A stretch of 64,000 nt of DNA from Sisyra terminalis (taxonomy: Eukaryota; Arthropoda; Insecta; Neuroptera; Sisyridae): assembly GCA_958496175.1 (NCBI GenBank), contig OY292274.1, forward strand, positions 35,627,482 to 35,691,481, written 5' to 3'. A program made the translations under genes and the position numbers. Below, in pieces: positions 1-13,649 of this stretch (its first letter is position 1; each line of letters begins with the position of its first letter). The notes beneath the pieces were generated by a model. It searched no databases. It was not told where the DNA came from and saw only the letters and a list, made by a program, of their open reading frames with translations.

Positions 1-130
1 CTCAAGCAGGGGCTTGGTTAGATGGCTTTAGTACAACACCTCAATTTCTGAAAACACCAATTCTTGAACTGTGGCGGGCGCCTCCCTAGGGTGGCACCTC
101 AAAATGAGGCTGCGATCAAATCAAAAATAA
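1..130. other. GC-richer segment at the window edge, possible repeat end
   Basis: The first 130 bases are clearly richer in G and C than what follows, around GTGGCGGGCGCCTCCCTAGG. No long open frame is present. It looks like the end of an older insertion cut by the window boundary, but the family is not recognised. Confidence 0.25.
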
Positions 131-936
131 AATTAATTTAAAAAATTTGATTGATTAACAAAAAAAAAAGTAAAACAAATAACATATTCAAAGATCCAGA
201 AAAGTAAAAAATATTAAATGTTTGTGTTTACACAAACCTATTAGAACATACATCCTCGTAAATCTACGTAAGTTTTAACGGTCGGTATAAATTGTTATAA
301 CTTAAAGCATAAGTCACTTATTTCTTTAGAAAAATTACTAAATTATTGTTAATTTTTTATTACAGAACTCTATAACCAATTTAAAACGAAACATACCTAT
401 TGGTTATATCAAAAAGTATTTTAAGATCTCCTCTTTTTAAAATCCGCTAAAGTCTCAATTACGGGACGTGTTTAAAACTTTCTTTCCGACTATTTAGGAG
501 CGTTAGTGTCGGACGTGAAAAAACACAGAAGGTTTCTTCTATTCATTTTAAATATTGTATAAAAAATTATCATCATAAGCCTGCCAGCTTTAACGCAAAA
601 GCCAAAAGAAAAATATCAAGCAGTCATATTACTTTATTAAAATTATACTTTCTTCTCTAAATTGTTGTTGTTTTGTATTTTTTTTCTTACTCTCATTGTT
701 ATACAACGTAAAGTTTCTTATTGCTCTCTGAATAATAAAAATGTATTTGCGAGAAATCTTGCACTCGCTTACTAATATTAAATAACATAAAAAGGAACGA
801 TTTACAATATAGACTGAAAGATATTTTTTTATGTTACAGGGATAAAAACAAATCAATAAAAATATCTCTAGCTAGTAAAATTCTTTATTGATATTATCAG
901 AAAATTTATTGTGTTCAGTATTGTGCTAGTATATCT

Positions 937-947
937 GGATTCGAACC
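937..947 (-). repeat. isolated B-box-like core, possible SINE scrap
   Basis: GGTTCGAATCC on the minus strand is a perfect Pol III B box. The flanking arms do not form a T-stem and no A box is clear, so this is not a tRNA gene. It may be the remains of a SINE. Confidence 0.25.
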
Positions 948-2581
948 CCGCAATTATTAATTTTTTTTATAATAGTATATCAGACTACTGCTTAAAAATA
1001 GTTCTGTTTTATTTATTACAACTTAAAATGCAGATCATATTAATATTTTAAAGTAAAGTTTGTAAGTAAAGTTTGATTTAAAAAAAATGCGAGTCAAAAT
1101 GCAGTTTTCAACATGTAATGGATCATATGACGTCACACCAAAGTAAACAAAAAGCAACTGAAACCATGTTTATACAATTATTGAAGTTTGTTGCACTAAT
1201 AATGGTTTCCTTGTGCAAAATACCACAATGTACAAGTACGTCAATAAAAACCTCAAAAAAAAATTATTTGTGTTCCTTTTTCCGAAACTTAAAAAACGAA
1301 AAAATTGGTTAAGTTTTGCTCATCGAGATCCTACCAGCTAATTAGGTAATACCAATGTATTTATGTGTGGAGATCATGATTATTTGATGTAAGTGTTATT
1401 TGTAATCTATTATAGTAATGTACTTTTTGAACTCTGGCTAAATATTGCCTTTATTAAAAGTTTTGTCAATCAATAAACTTAATCAAATCACCTAAACCAA
1501 CAGTGCCTTTTCTGAATGAATAATATCTATGACTTTACTCTAACCAAATAGTAGGAACTTACGCTACCAATTACACATTTTAATGTTCCATAAATTTATA
1601 GTTTAATTATCCAATCATTAAAACATCAACTTTAGATAAATTTTTACTATCAGTTAGCACATATTTTTTTTCCATGTTGGTACACAAAAGTTCATAAATA
1701 ATAATCTTATTTTACAATTAATAAGATAAAGGAGAAACATTATTGGTAGTTAACTCTTAACTGAGTTCACATACAATATAAAATGCAAAAGAAACTATGT
1801 TTACCTATATGCGACGTCATACAGTTGTAATCAATCACGAATCCTTTCTATACACAAGACCAAACCTCAAAAATGTAAAATTTTCTTTAAGCTTTTTTTT
1901 TACAGAACAAATTTATTTTATAATGAAAATTAATATTAATGTTTTTAAGGATACATTTATTTGAAGTACAACATCATTCATACCACGCTTTAAATATAGT
2001 CGAAACGCCTACTGTCGTTAACAGAACCCACAAAGACTTTAAGGACTATTACAGTTATAGATCAATTATATATATAAGTCTTAAAAATATAAATGTTTCG
2101 GTAATAAAAACGAAATCATAAGAATAACATATTACTTTCTGACCATTTTCAAAAAAAAAAAAAAATTAACACCGGCTAGTAGAAAAAAATTATCAAACTA
2201 CATATCCTCTAGACTACAAAGTTCAATAAATAATAGTAAAAGAAAGAAATACGCTAAAAAATTATTGTATGCTTTATTTTTCCAAAAATTGTTTAATTCA
2301 ATTAAATCATATTAGGAGAATGAAAAAATCTTCGCTTATGAATTTATTGTTTTTATTTTTTTCATTCTTTCTTTAAAAATGCTACCATGTACCATTAGGT
2401 TCTGACATCAGTACTCAACGCATATTAGTATATACTAAATAAATTTCAATTGAACAACTGCAAAAAATATTAAGAAAAAATAAGTACCAAAGTAATGTCG
2501 ATAGATATTTATTTGTTTTAAATACTTGTCCTTTAACATATACATTTCACATTAGTATATTTATTCGTTTTTTAACGTAAC

Positions 2582-2760
2582 TCATCACATAGTAGTTATG
2601 GAGCGATCTAATACTACTTGATAATCACTAAACAAGATTGTTTGGCAATCGAAAAACGTATCTGGACAATACGTGAAAAACACATTTTTTTTTGAGCTTT
2701 TGTTCAAATTTATGTTTTAAGTTTACTTTTATAAACTATAGTGCATAGATGAAACAGCAA
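2582..2760 (+). repeat. dispersed repeat, copy 1 (partner at 24022-24180)
   Basis: About 180 bp align by eye with 24022-24180 in the same orientation. The best block contains ACGTATCTGG followed by AATACGT, with similar flanks on both sides. It has no coding capacity and the class is unknown. Confidence 0.5.
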
Positions 2761-2987
2761 TATATTTTATAAAACTTATAAACTGTATAACTTTTCAAAG
2801 TCATCAACAAAATCTAATTAAAAAATTTAAATTGCAAAAAAAAATTATGTGTATTGATTAACGCACGTCAGAAGTTATACTTCTTTATGAAAGTCTAGTT
2901 TTTCTCAGGCAACAAGTTTCACTCGTTCATACTTTATAACTAAAGTTTGTAACAAAGTTTGAGTAGTTATAATTATAAAATACTAAT

Positions 2988-3075
2988 TACTATCCGTGAA
3001 ATAATCACAGCGAACACTGACACTACTGATAAATGACACAAATTGACAATTGAATGAAACCGAAATAATAGTTGA
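2988..3075 (+). repeat. dispersed repeat, copy 1 (partner at 33808-33890)
   Basis: The shared core starts ACTATCCGTGAAATA and continues through AACACT and a GACAATTGAATGAAA-like block. The class is unknown. Confidence 0.5.
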
Positions 3076-5636
3076 AACAAATGACAACAACCAGTTAGTT
3101 GAAAATTGAGACAATAATAACTATATCTGTATTACACTAACTTGTATGTGTTTACATTCATTCTTCTCTGTCTTTGATGACTTGTATACATTATATAAGA
3201 CAGATATCAGATTTTCGTTTCATGTAATATTTTGGAATTTCTATATTTTATTACTGCATTAACTGAGTTATAAATTCAAAAACAATTGTTACAATTTAAA
3301 CGAGTAATGCGTTGCTAGAGAATGGAAAACAAATTTACTTAATTTAAAAACATTAATGTATGTTTTGGGTTCAAAAAACATATCATTATATCGCATAATT
3401 GGTTTGGTTCACATTTTACATACAACAATAGTAACCCGATTAAACACATGCGAAGTTATAATTTACACCATTTATTGTTTCCCTTTTGTAAGAAGTATAA
3501 CGTGTCTAAAGAAGTATAACTTCAATAACTTCAAAAGAAGTCATGCAATTTTTAAAAATTTACAAAAAAAACTTAAAGAAAATGAATGTATATATCTGAT
3601 TTGAAATATTTATTTTCATAAAATTTTAATTAAAACTGACATTAAAATTTACCTTTCTTTTGACAATGTTTTAAAAATACCACCCACATAATAGTTCTTA
3701 TAAAGACGTTAACAACCTGTTTTAATGAAATCAAAAACTATTCACAGCCCAAAGACTTAGAAATTCCGATCAAATTGTTCAATCAAAAACCAACCTTCAA
3801 CTGTCACCTTGATTTCAAATTAATATTTGTAATTTGCAAAAGAATAATTTTTACATAGTAAAAAATTTGAATCAATTGAGTGGGTTTACCTATGTATATA
3901 TATAAAATATTAAAATAAAGTGAAAAAGCAAAATAAACTTTATTGCATTATTATGCTTTTATTGAGCTAGATGGTTTTAGTGATTTAATCATCTCCCAAA
4001 AATTGCTCAAGGTAAACACCCATAAAATCAAAAGTCAACATTTATTAAATGTTTACTAAAAAATCTTATAAATTATTCAAAATATCATTTTTAGAATAAA
4101 TCTTTCAATTTAATTATAAATTATTAAATTTTCTGTAATTGATTCAATTGTGCAATTTTAATTATGAAATCATTTAATTAAGCTTAATTTAAAAATGGAA
4201 CTTTATAACGAATTTGAATAGATATAGGTTTCACTCTTTTGAAATAAAATTAATTAACATTACGTAATTAATAATACAGTGATTAATCATTGGCACTGTA
4301 AAGTGCACTTAATTTATGCGCATCAATTGCAATGAACAGACAACCTTGTAACTTGATCTGGAAAAATGAGCTGCATGTAACTTTTTGATGAGTAAGCATC
4401 TAAGGACCTTTTTTACAGAAAAACTGTTATTATTAGTTTAGAAATTTTACAGTTACAACATTGTCTTTAATACTATTCTGAATTCAATTATCAATGACTA
4501 ATGTGGCTTAGAACAAAAATGGTTCTTTCTTATTAGTAATTAAATTTAAATTCAATAATTTGTATTTTATTTCAATCATTTAGGATTCAAACTTAATCAA
4601 TAATGAGATTTTATCTTATTCATGGCACGTAATTATCTGAATCGAAATATATATCAAACGAAATTAGAAATGATAAAGAACTTCAAACTTAAAGATAAAC
4701 CAAAACGATTCGTAGGAGTTCCATTTCACCAATTCATTTGATCTGCCAAAAACTAGCTCGTGGGCAGAAGAACAATGCCTGTAGCCACAAGGTAATTGCC
4801 GAACTAACAATAACCTCTTGTCTCAACCTCTAAACTATAAATACCAGCATTTTTTGCGATTATCTTTTATCTGACAACGATTTCCATTAATTTTCCTTAA
4901 TTTATCTTAATCTTTAGCATTATAATAAAACTTTGCGAGTTAAGGTCATTTACCTATAGGTACGTAGGGATATTCGATTGAAAAATAATTAATAAACGAC
5001 CCCCTTCAAAATTCAATACAGCATTGACCATGACCGCCCATTTACAAAATATGTGTATATCCGCATATAAGGTGTTTAAAAACGAAAAAAAAAACACTGG
5101 GAGATTTAAATGCATGGATAAGCAATAAACCATGTTAATCGTTTTGTTCAAATAATTGTTTAGATATTATTTAATAAAATAATAGCTTTTTTTAAACTAA
5201 GACAAATAGTGTTGGCTAATATTAAATATACACAATTGGCATATAATTTCATAAAAATAGTTTTATCTCATTAAAAAAAATATAATTTTACGTAATAAGT
5301 ATTTACTTAACCTTTCCCCTACTGGACTAAAACGTATGATCCGATGATATGTATCAACTACGTTTGAAAAAAATGTTTTAAACTCTGAAATATTTAAATG
5401 TTTCATAATTAATGTTTCAACTGATTATAGTTTCAGCTGAAATACATAAATTATTTATGATTATTATTATTATTATAAATTATTATTATTCATCGTTATT
5501 TTAACTGTTGTTATTTATGTTTATGATAAATAACTATTTATTTGAGCGTTTCTGTCACAATCTCCGTAATGAATATCTCAACTGAGTCCGTCTGTACGCA
5601 TGCTCACTCACGATATATACGAAAAAGACAGACAAA

Positions 5637-5820
5637 CATTTATCTGTTGGATAAATTCTACACAAATTCTTATTCTTAGATGAAAATACGCATGTTTTCT
5701 TTATCTTCAGGATCCAATTTTATCAAGGAGATAAAAGTCACTTTAAAGATGTGAAAATACCAGCTCTATAGTGTAAAAATATTTAAAAATATTAAAATCA
5801 AGTATTGAAGTATTAACACA
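5637..5820 (+). repeat. dispersed repeat, copy 1 (partner at 10655-10815)
   Basis: The shared blocks are ATTTATCTGTT-GATAAATTCT, CTTATTCTT and GATGTGAAAATA-like, in the same order as at 10.66 kb. Confidence 0.5.
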
Positions 5821-6029
5821 GGTTAACAGGTTAACCAATAAACAATAAACAAATAACAAATAAACAGGTTAACTCTACATAATCTTGATTAAAAGAATAC
5901 ACATACGAGTATATACATAATATATATTTGTTTGTATATGTATCTATAAGTACATATTACATATCCAGTATATGTATAAAATTAAACTTTAAATTATATT
6001 GCATCCAGGACAACTACATATAAGTCTCT

Positions 6030-6372
6030 TTAAAGAAAAGGAGCATAACAGACTGCTCTTAATTCACTATAATCAGCAAGTGACACCATGTTATTTGGTA
6101 AGTGATTTCATATTTTCACTGCACTTAAAAGAAACGATTTCTCATATGAAATAGTTCTACAACAATGGATATGAACCCTCAATTTGTCAGCATGACCTCT
6201 AACGACATCCAGGTAATACGAAGTTTTTTTAGAAATAAAAGTATCGAAACTAGATTGAAGCTCATTTATGTTATAACGAGTTAAAGAAATAGTTTTCTTG
6301 GTATCCTTATTTTTTGTAAAACATTTGGTAAATCTTCCAACTCCACCTTTAGAATATCACTTTTGAAATAAT
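6030..6372 (-). pseudogene. LINE (non-LTR retrotransposon) reverse transcriptase C-terminal remnant
   Basis: On the minus strand about 115 codons stay open with a single in-frame stop, then end at 6030-6032. The last part contains RTISYEKSFLLSAVKI, a stop, then NHLPNNM. This resembles the conserved C-terminal block of many CR1/Jockey-like reverse transcriptase ORFs, where the stop position is normally Trp (WNxLP). No endonuclease or catalytic YxDD part remains nearby, so this is a dead 3' fragment. Confidence 0.5.
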
Positions 6373-6621
6373 ATTGATTTCTTCCGGTCTTTAAACATTC
6401 AAACTCGGTGGTAAGTAGGTTTGCGGTTAAAAACTTCGCAATAATCTCAAAGAAATCGATTTTAACCTAATACCATACCGGAAATAATAAATTTTGTCTC
6501 ATTAATTAAACTGAGTCGTTTGCTTGCAAATTTTATCTCTAGACTAAATGACAGAGAAGAAAATGGTGGGTGCGTATTAATAAATTATGTTTTAATTTAT
6601 TATTTTTCTTATTATTATTAT

Positions 6622-6782
6622 TTACCTAACCGTCGTTTTATAACTACTTAGGCCTTTAGCGGTTCTAAGATTAATAAAATCCGTACATTAAAAAATATCA
6701 AATATTTGCTCAAAACGAGATTCAAACCCAATATCTACCAGTTTTTAACGGCCACCTAAACTTCTCGGCCACCAATAAGCTT
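6622..6782 (-). repeat. tRNA-derived SINE, copy 1
   Basis: On the minus strand a tRNA-like head (GTGGCCGAGAAGTTTAGG-type A box, GGGTTTGAATCTC B box near 6718-6730) is followed by an unrelated body shared with the copy at 37.6 kb. The head resembles tRNA-Ser type sequences (GTGGCCGAGTGGTTAAGG). No cloverleaf can be closed, so it is not a tRNA gene. Confidence 0.65.
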
Positions 6783-6904
6783 GAATTATTAATTTTTTAA
6801 TACCAAAATCAAAATACAATTATAAATACAATGTGAGATATTCAAAAAATCATATCATAGTAAACATTTTTCCTATATATTTATTAAAATAAAATTATTA
6901 TAAA

Positions 6905-7265
6905 AAAAATATGTTTCCTAAAAAAATCCTTAAGTACCTTAGTGTTCTTAGTAAAGAATAAATCTGTACCTTAGAGCCATAGTATCTACCCCTGTAAATA
7001 CAATACACGAATTTAATTAATTAATTAATTACGAATTAATTTATCGAAGTTAAATAAAAGCAACAATCATTGAAACTTATAGAACAAAACTAAATAAAAC
7101 TCTGTATTTAATCTCTTGGTATCTTAGCATCTAAGTTACTAAAATCCTTTAAAAAGTATCTAAGATACTAATAACTTTAGCTAACAAACCAAGGAACAAA
7201 GATACAGTATCATTGATGCTTTAAAGTAACTAAGTTACTTCAAAGTAACTTAGAAACTGTTACTT
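6905..7265. repeat. AGTATCTAAGATACT-rich self-complementary repeat, copy 1
   Basis: The stretch is dominated by variants of AAGTAACTTAG and GTATCTAAGATAC on both strands, which makes it highly self-complementary. Related material occurs at 16060-16255 and around the hAT element at 16.8-17.7 kb. Confidence 0.5.
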
Positions 7266-7269
7266 TTTT

Positions 7270-9975
7270 GACTATTATTTATAAATGACGAATTCGGTTG
7301 GATTTTTTGTTGTTTAGTACATACACCCATATCAATTTTTTTAACTACACAATGTTTAATGTTAATTTATTTCACATAGCAAACTTACATATTTATTTGC
7401 AACAATCGTTTATTTCACTAATTAACTTAAAACTCTTAACTGATTTTAACTGATATAACAGTGATAAATGACTGATTATCTTCCACCAACAGTCAATCTC
7501 TTATAGTGGTTCAGACATGCTCCAGAAGTTTCGAGCTTCCTGATTGTTTAGTCTCTAGCACTTTCGATCTTAATTTTATTCGTATAACTTCTATCCTTCT
7601 TTCTCTAAAACCAATAAAACCCTCAAAAAACCATATAGATCATCTTTCATCTCATTGTGCTTAGCCGCTCCCCATTTATTTATTTCTATAGCTTGGTGAA
7701 CACACAGCAGGATGCCATATGCAAGGCTTATGAACCCACAATATGCACACACAAATTTGTACATTTGGCATGTAACAATACTTGTTTTCGACAACTCTGC
7801 ATAATATTATTCAAAACACTGTGGAAAACAAAGTTTTTCTATAATATTTATATATTTCGTTTATAATATTTCTAATTTTTATAAATTATTTTGTAGGTTT
7901 TTACTAACCTGATTTTGAAAAATTAGTAGAAGGGCGCTTTTTACGACTATAAAAACGTATATAAGTATTTACGACCAACTATTGATTTTTGATAAAAATA
8001 TTTTGAAAATTTTTGATACTTTTTAGAAGAAACTTCTGTGTCGATAACTTACACGCCTATGTGTACTGTCTTTTTCTCATTTACTTGAAATAAGTACTCC
8101 TGTTTCTCTGCACTTTTGTATAGTATTTTATAGAAAAACCCTTTCCTTTCTTTCAACCAAGCAAAATAGGTGTGAGATATAAACAGGACAAGGAACAGGA
8201 CGAAGTTTAGTCGCTTAACGCATAACGCTTACAAACGTTCCATTTTTTATAAAAAAAATTGTTTATAGTTATATATTTTAAATTAAAAAAATATCCGAAT
8301 ATATCTTTAAATTAAAAAGAAAAATATTACTTAGTGTCTTAAAATATTTTAAAAGCGAAGAAACAAATAAATTCTTTCATAACAATTGTCAAATTAAATA
8401 TGTATTTAGGTTCGTTCAACATATAAGTAATCAATTAAAAACCCACATTGCCTTTATTCGGTTAAGACAAGTCGCCTTCACTTGCATATCTCTAGAATAC
8501 TTATACATCTGAATGTATTTGTATCTTAACTAAAATCGTAAATTGATATTTTATTTTTCTAAAAATGTTTTATCAAATCAAGCCGTTAATGAAACAGTTC
8601 CAGATTCCTAAGAATCTTTTTGAATTAGAAGCTTTACTTTCTTTATGGTATGGGAATTTTTTTCCGATCAATTTTTTTCAAAATTGTAATGCCCAGTAGT
8701 GAAAGAGAAATTGAAAACTTTCGTTGGCAATCAACACAGTCGTAGATTATCTGACCTAAAATCTGAATTTTATTAGTGTAGAGCTAGCGGCTTTTTTCTA
8801 ACCAATATCATTTTCACACACGCATTGAAACCATTAACAAAAAATAAGTAAACCGTCAGAGGAAAACTTAACATTTACCTCACGGTGTTTTTTTTATTTG
8901 AGATCAAAAATTACAATCTATAATTATAGACGGATATATTTTATTTAAAAATTCATTAATCAAGTCCGATTATGAATACAAAAATAATTTGCGGCGTCTT
9001 TCTAAACCACTTAAATATAAAAATATAAAATATCTATATAATTTATTTAAAATAAGCGATTAACAAGATTGCCAAGTTTATAAGACTCTTTAATTTTTAA
9101 ATCAAATATAGTTAATGAAACTTTCAAGAGTTAAAAAATATATTATCTCTTTTAAATTTAATAATATTATGTTGGTATACGTAGGTAACCGAAAATATAT
9201 TTTGAAATCCTAAATCCTTTTGTTATTTAAAAGTTGAACACTAAGTTAAATAAACGCGTCATGATTTTTGAATAGACCTTTACTTTATTTCTCTAATACT
9301 TCACTTTCTAAATATATTTCAAATTGAACCGGAACAAACGAAGTTTATTTGCTCATAAAATATTCTTCGTCATAGTTGTCGAAACGAAGAAAAAATGGAG
9401 GTGGGTCGTGATTGCCATTATGGGATGAAACGATTTACATACAGACCACAACTCAAGGGCAATAGATATTTTGATCGAGATATTAAGGACCATTTAATAA
9501 ATCGAAAATGGATATGTTTGTTTTACATACAAGTTGATTTCCGTTCGCAAATCAAATGGAATGTGTTAAGTACTATTCTATTTCTAAGTATTCCAATGTA
9601 TAGTGTTAACATATAATTTAAAAGATAAATGAATCAAATGAATATATAACAAAACTAAATTTACATTTTAAAAGGAAACATTCAGAAAAGGATGTACAAT
9701 CATTTAAATTAAAATATACGAAAACCCCAATTATCTATATTATTAATATAATAAGTTTCACAAATGTCGCTAATTAATTAATTATTTAGCTCTTTGTACA
9801 TTTATATAAAATTTTATTTTAAAATTCTATAATTAACAATGATAACAGTTAAATATCTTAATCCAATACAGCCACTTCTAAAAACTAAACCAAACTCGTG
9901 CTACTTTCATGTTTTTATTCAATCACATTATTGAAAAGTATAATTTTGATTTTTTATTAGAATATTTATTACTAG
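7270..9975. other. AT-rich gene-free region
   Basis: No repeat, RNA gene or coding exon is recognised. The short open frames lack domain features. Confidence 0.5.
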
Positions 9976-9980
9976 ATATT

Positions 9981-10461
9981 AGAGATGTTATATCATTGAG
10001 GAGAAAAAATTGATTAATAAAAAATCATTTTTTTCTTCTCAATAATAATAATCAATTTAGGAAAAATCAATTTTTAGTTGAAAAAATAATCGGAATTTAA
10101 TTTGAGAAATCATTTTGTTCTTTTATTTAAAAAAAACCTGTTTTTTTTCTTCTGTGTATGACACCTTGATTGTGATGAATTAAAAATTATTAATGATTAT
10201 AAATTATAATTAATTATTCATAATTATAATATAAATAATCAGAATCAATTTTAATACTATCTATCAATATTAATAATTACCAAAATATTGAAAAAAGTAA
10301 GTACTTTTAGCACTCCGATACTCCTTACTACTCCGGAATCCTTTCTGGACTCGAGAGGATTGGGGACGACAAAATTGATTCTTAATTAATCGGTTTTTTT
10401 AATATTCAAATCGATTAGTAAAATCGATTTTTTCTACAAGTGAATAGTTTATCACATCCCT
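9981..10461. mobile_element. hAT-like non-autonomous element, about 480 bp
   Basis: The left end AGAGATGTTATA and the inverted right end AAGGGATGTGATAAAC resemble each other and the ends of the element at 34320-34423. Both elements also contain many ATCGATT/AATTGATT motifs. No convincing target-site duplication was seen, and no transposase frame is present. Confidence 0.45.
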
Positions 10462-10654
10462 TTGTGACATGTATCAATACAGTATGAAAAATTTAAGTCA
10501 TCCAACTTACTTCTAATATACACAACAAATGCACACAATTGAATAAACAGATGTTTTCAAATTATCCTTAATTAACTCCATTAAGACCCGTTATTTTCAT
10601 TCACGAATAAATAGACTTAAGATATCCTTAAAATAACCATTTTATGGATAAAAT

Positions 10655-10815
10655 TTATCTGTTAGATAAATTCTGCACATATCCTTATTCTTTGGTGGAA
10701 ATATATATGTTGTAGCAATTTTCTGTAAAAAAATTATTTGGAAAATAAATGTCATAATCTAAATGTGAAAATATCGGCTCAAATTTTCTAAAACTGAAGT
10801 ATTATTTATATTTTA
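10655..10815 (+). repeat. dispersed repeat, copy 2 (partner at 5637-5820)
   Basis: Same strand as the 5.6 kb copy. The TTTATCTGTTAGATAAATTC start and the AATGTGAAAATA block are the clearest shared parts. Confidence 0.5.
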
Positions 10816-10819
10816 AACA

Positions 10820-12515
10820 GTATCTTTTCTAATCAAATATAACTTTCTGAAATTTATTTCTTTGGGGTATCGCGTTTTTTTATTCTTAATTTGTGTGCAG
10901 TTTATCTAGGTAATTGAAGAAATTGTATTAATGAATATAAAACTTTAAAATCCAGAGAAGTGCAAGTCTAATGCGTACACGAAGGGTTCCGTACAAGCTA
11001 GTAGATGTGCAGGTAGTTTGTCCACCACAAAAAGCATAATTCTAAAATTCTTGCCATTTTTTTTCTAGCATTCCTTAAATTTCCCACCTAAATCGGTCTA
11101 AATCTTGAAACTAGTTTTTTGATTATTTAAAAAAAATAGTTTTCATAAGAATCGTAAGCTTATTTCAACTCTTACATTAAAATGGGTGGTATTTAATATT
11201 AAATTGAATGATATTAATTATCAAAATTAAAAAATATATTAAAAAGTATGAACCATGATATTTATTTGTCGTTAATACATATTATTACAGCTTTTAAGGG
11301 ATACTTATTTAAATCAATGGAAATGTGATGTGCTTATGTATTTTTTACTCTATAATAGTTTAAAATATCATCAATAAGAAGACAAAATATGTTTTTTAAT
11401 TTCAAAAACTCGATTACGATTATTTTTCTTGGGGCTAATTTTCGTAAAGATTTATGTTTTAATTATTTATAAAATTTGAACCAATCCATCAAACCTTAAA
11501 AGAACGAATAACCTAGGAGGAAACGTTTCACTGTACTATAGTTTCAATCTTCAAAACTTATTAATTTAAACGAAAAAAAACATGTTTATATCTTATTTTA
11601 ACTCTCTAATTTCACTAAGGTAATGAAAAACTTGGATAATTAATAAGTTATTACTAAAATAATAATTCTACCTTAAAAGCTAGATGAGGAACTTATCATT
11701 ATAAAATTATAATAAAAAAACAATTCCTTTAAACTTGAATGCCTCATTATTAGCACAAAATCCACTGTACCATTCTGGATTCATTAAAATTATTTTGTAT
11801 TAAATTTTTCATAAGATAAGCCTCAAGGAACTTGAATGTAAAACATGAATTACATCAGAGAATAAAAATACAAACCGCCAACAACATCGGACATTCACAT
11901 TCTGCCCACATTTTGTCAACGTTTCGATAAAAACAGATTTAAGCAGCATTACCAAATTTGTAAATTTTTCGATCAAATTAATGAAAAATTTGAATATTTT
12001 AGATTTTGAAACACAAAAAACTTCATACACACAAGATTGTGTTAAAGATTTAGAGAAAATATTTATAATAAAGTAGTAACATCCAAAATTAAGCAGGTCA
12101 ATTACTTACATATTCATTTCACATAGATATTAGAATTATTTTTTACTTACGCCTTTGGAAAAAAAAATGATGCTATCGAATATATTAGATGAGAAAATCA
12201 TAGTCAATTTCATAACATAATAATTTAATAATTATTGCCAGACAGTAAAACGGTCCAATATATATTTTTTCTGGTAGAAAGTCTTAAAATTATTTTTACG
12301 TAATTTTCAATATAAAAATAAAGAATTACATTTGCATCCTCGAATTGGAAAATCTCTGGAAGTTTGCAATATAATATTTAATTCGACTTATTATTTATTA
12401 TTTTCTTATTATTATTTTCATGCTAATTTCATGGTAATAATTATGTTCCTTTCGTATATTGTAATTACAATTTGTTTCAATATTTTGTATGTTTCATTCC
12501 GAGGTGAGCACAGAA
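10820..12515. other. AT-rich gene-free region
   Basis: Nothing identifiable beyond low-complexity AT sequence; no coding exon supported. Confidence 0.5.
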
Positions 12516-12520
12516 ATTGA

Positions 12521-12652
12521 TCGGGTGTGGCGTTGAAGAGAAATTCTTCTTGCATTTAAATCCAAGCGCGCGCTAAATAAATACATGAACACGAATATGA
12601 CATAAATTTGCATGAAATTTTCAAAAATTTATCTCTTCGCCAAGCCACACGA
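12521..12652. mobile_element. inverted-repeat element (MITE-like), about 130 bp
   Basis: TCGGGTGTGGCGTTGAAGAG at the left end is mirrored by the complement of the right end (TCGTGTGGCTTGGCGAAGAG), and pairing continues into the AT-rich interior. No duplication of the target was recognised. A structured non-coding RNA is a less likely alternative. Confidence 0.5.
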
Positions 12653-12659
12653 TAGAAAG

Positions 12660-13645
12660 TTGCTTCTTTTTCTCTTTGATGACATATTACTTATTATTTT
12701 CACGAGGAGGAAGGAAATATTAAATTCTTTCATAAAAATTAGTTACTATTTGTCAAAAAGTTAACTCATTTCATTTGAAAAATACGTAAATCTTTATTAC
12801 GTTTTTCATTATTACATTCTAAGAAATTTTTGACTCAGCAATTCACTTCTTAAAATTCATAAAACATAATAGTAAAATATCACCTAACATTTACTTATTA
12901 GATGGAGAGCTATAGTCTAACTTAGCTTAAACTTCGACTCCAGCTCCGAAAATACATATGTTTAAAATATATCACCAACTACGAATTCAGTTTCATTCTT
13001 TGAACTCTCCGCTCAAGATTCTATTTAAATTATAAAATTAAAGTCTACTTTTTAGTAGCAGGTAAATTCAATTGGACAGTATTGAGTCTTAAAAGTATAA
13101 GATCTCAAAAAAAGGGTTGTTAAATATTTTTTATGTTATAACAAATATAAAATTTGAAAATGAAGCTAATATAAATTTTGATGCCTTCGACTTTGGCTCC
13201 ACCTAAAGGAATGGTTCTATACCTTGGAGTTCTAATTTCCTAGGTCTGAATACAATACTGATAGAATTAAAATTTTATAATAATAAAAATGCAATCTTTT
13301 TCGCTAAAAGAAGTCACTTCTTTGAATTAACCTATTTACATAATTACACTGAGTTTGAAGATAGCACAGATAATTAAATAGTACTAGCTACAATCATATT
13401 AGCCTTAGAACAAATTATAAAACATTTCAAATATTTTTTGCATTATTGATACGTAATGCACATGGTCCAAAAATAATTTTAAATGTTTTAAAAATGTTCT
13501 AAACTTATATCAATACATAATGAAATCATAAATTTCCAACGTTACTTGATATTTCTTTTTTTACAAATTTTGTTTTTGCATCATCTGTCTCTAGGCAATA
13601 ATGCAATGTGTCACACTTTCAACTCTCGTGAGTGATAAAATTAAA
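12660..13645. other. AT-rich gene-free region
   Basis: No coding exon is supported. Two slightly GC-richer snippets near 12930 and 13185 share a CTTCGACT..GGCTCC-like motif, probably decayed repeat. Confidence 0.45.
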
Positions 13646-13649
13646 GAAA

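Larger units (their letters stand above)
131..6000. other. AT-rich gene-free region
   Basis: No gene is supported; open frames stay under 85 codons and show no domain signature. It holds a possible SINE scrap near 937-947 with a perfect Pol III B-box-like core on the minus strand. It also holds one copy each of two dispersed repeats (2582-2760 and 2988-3075), an imperfect ATT/TTA microsatellite near 5458-5490, and part of the repeat at 5637-5820. Confidence 0.6.

Noticed and set aside
937..947. tRNA gene on the minus strand around the perfect B box
   Set aside because: The bases around GGTTCGAATCC do not form a five-base T-stem, no acceptor stem pairs, and no A box is convincing.
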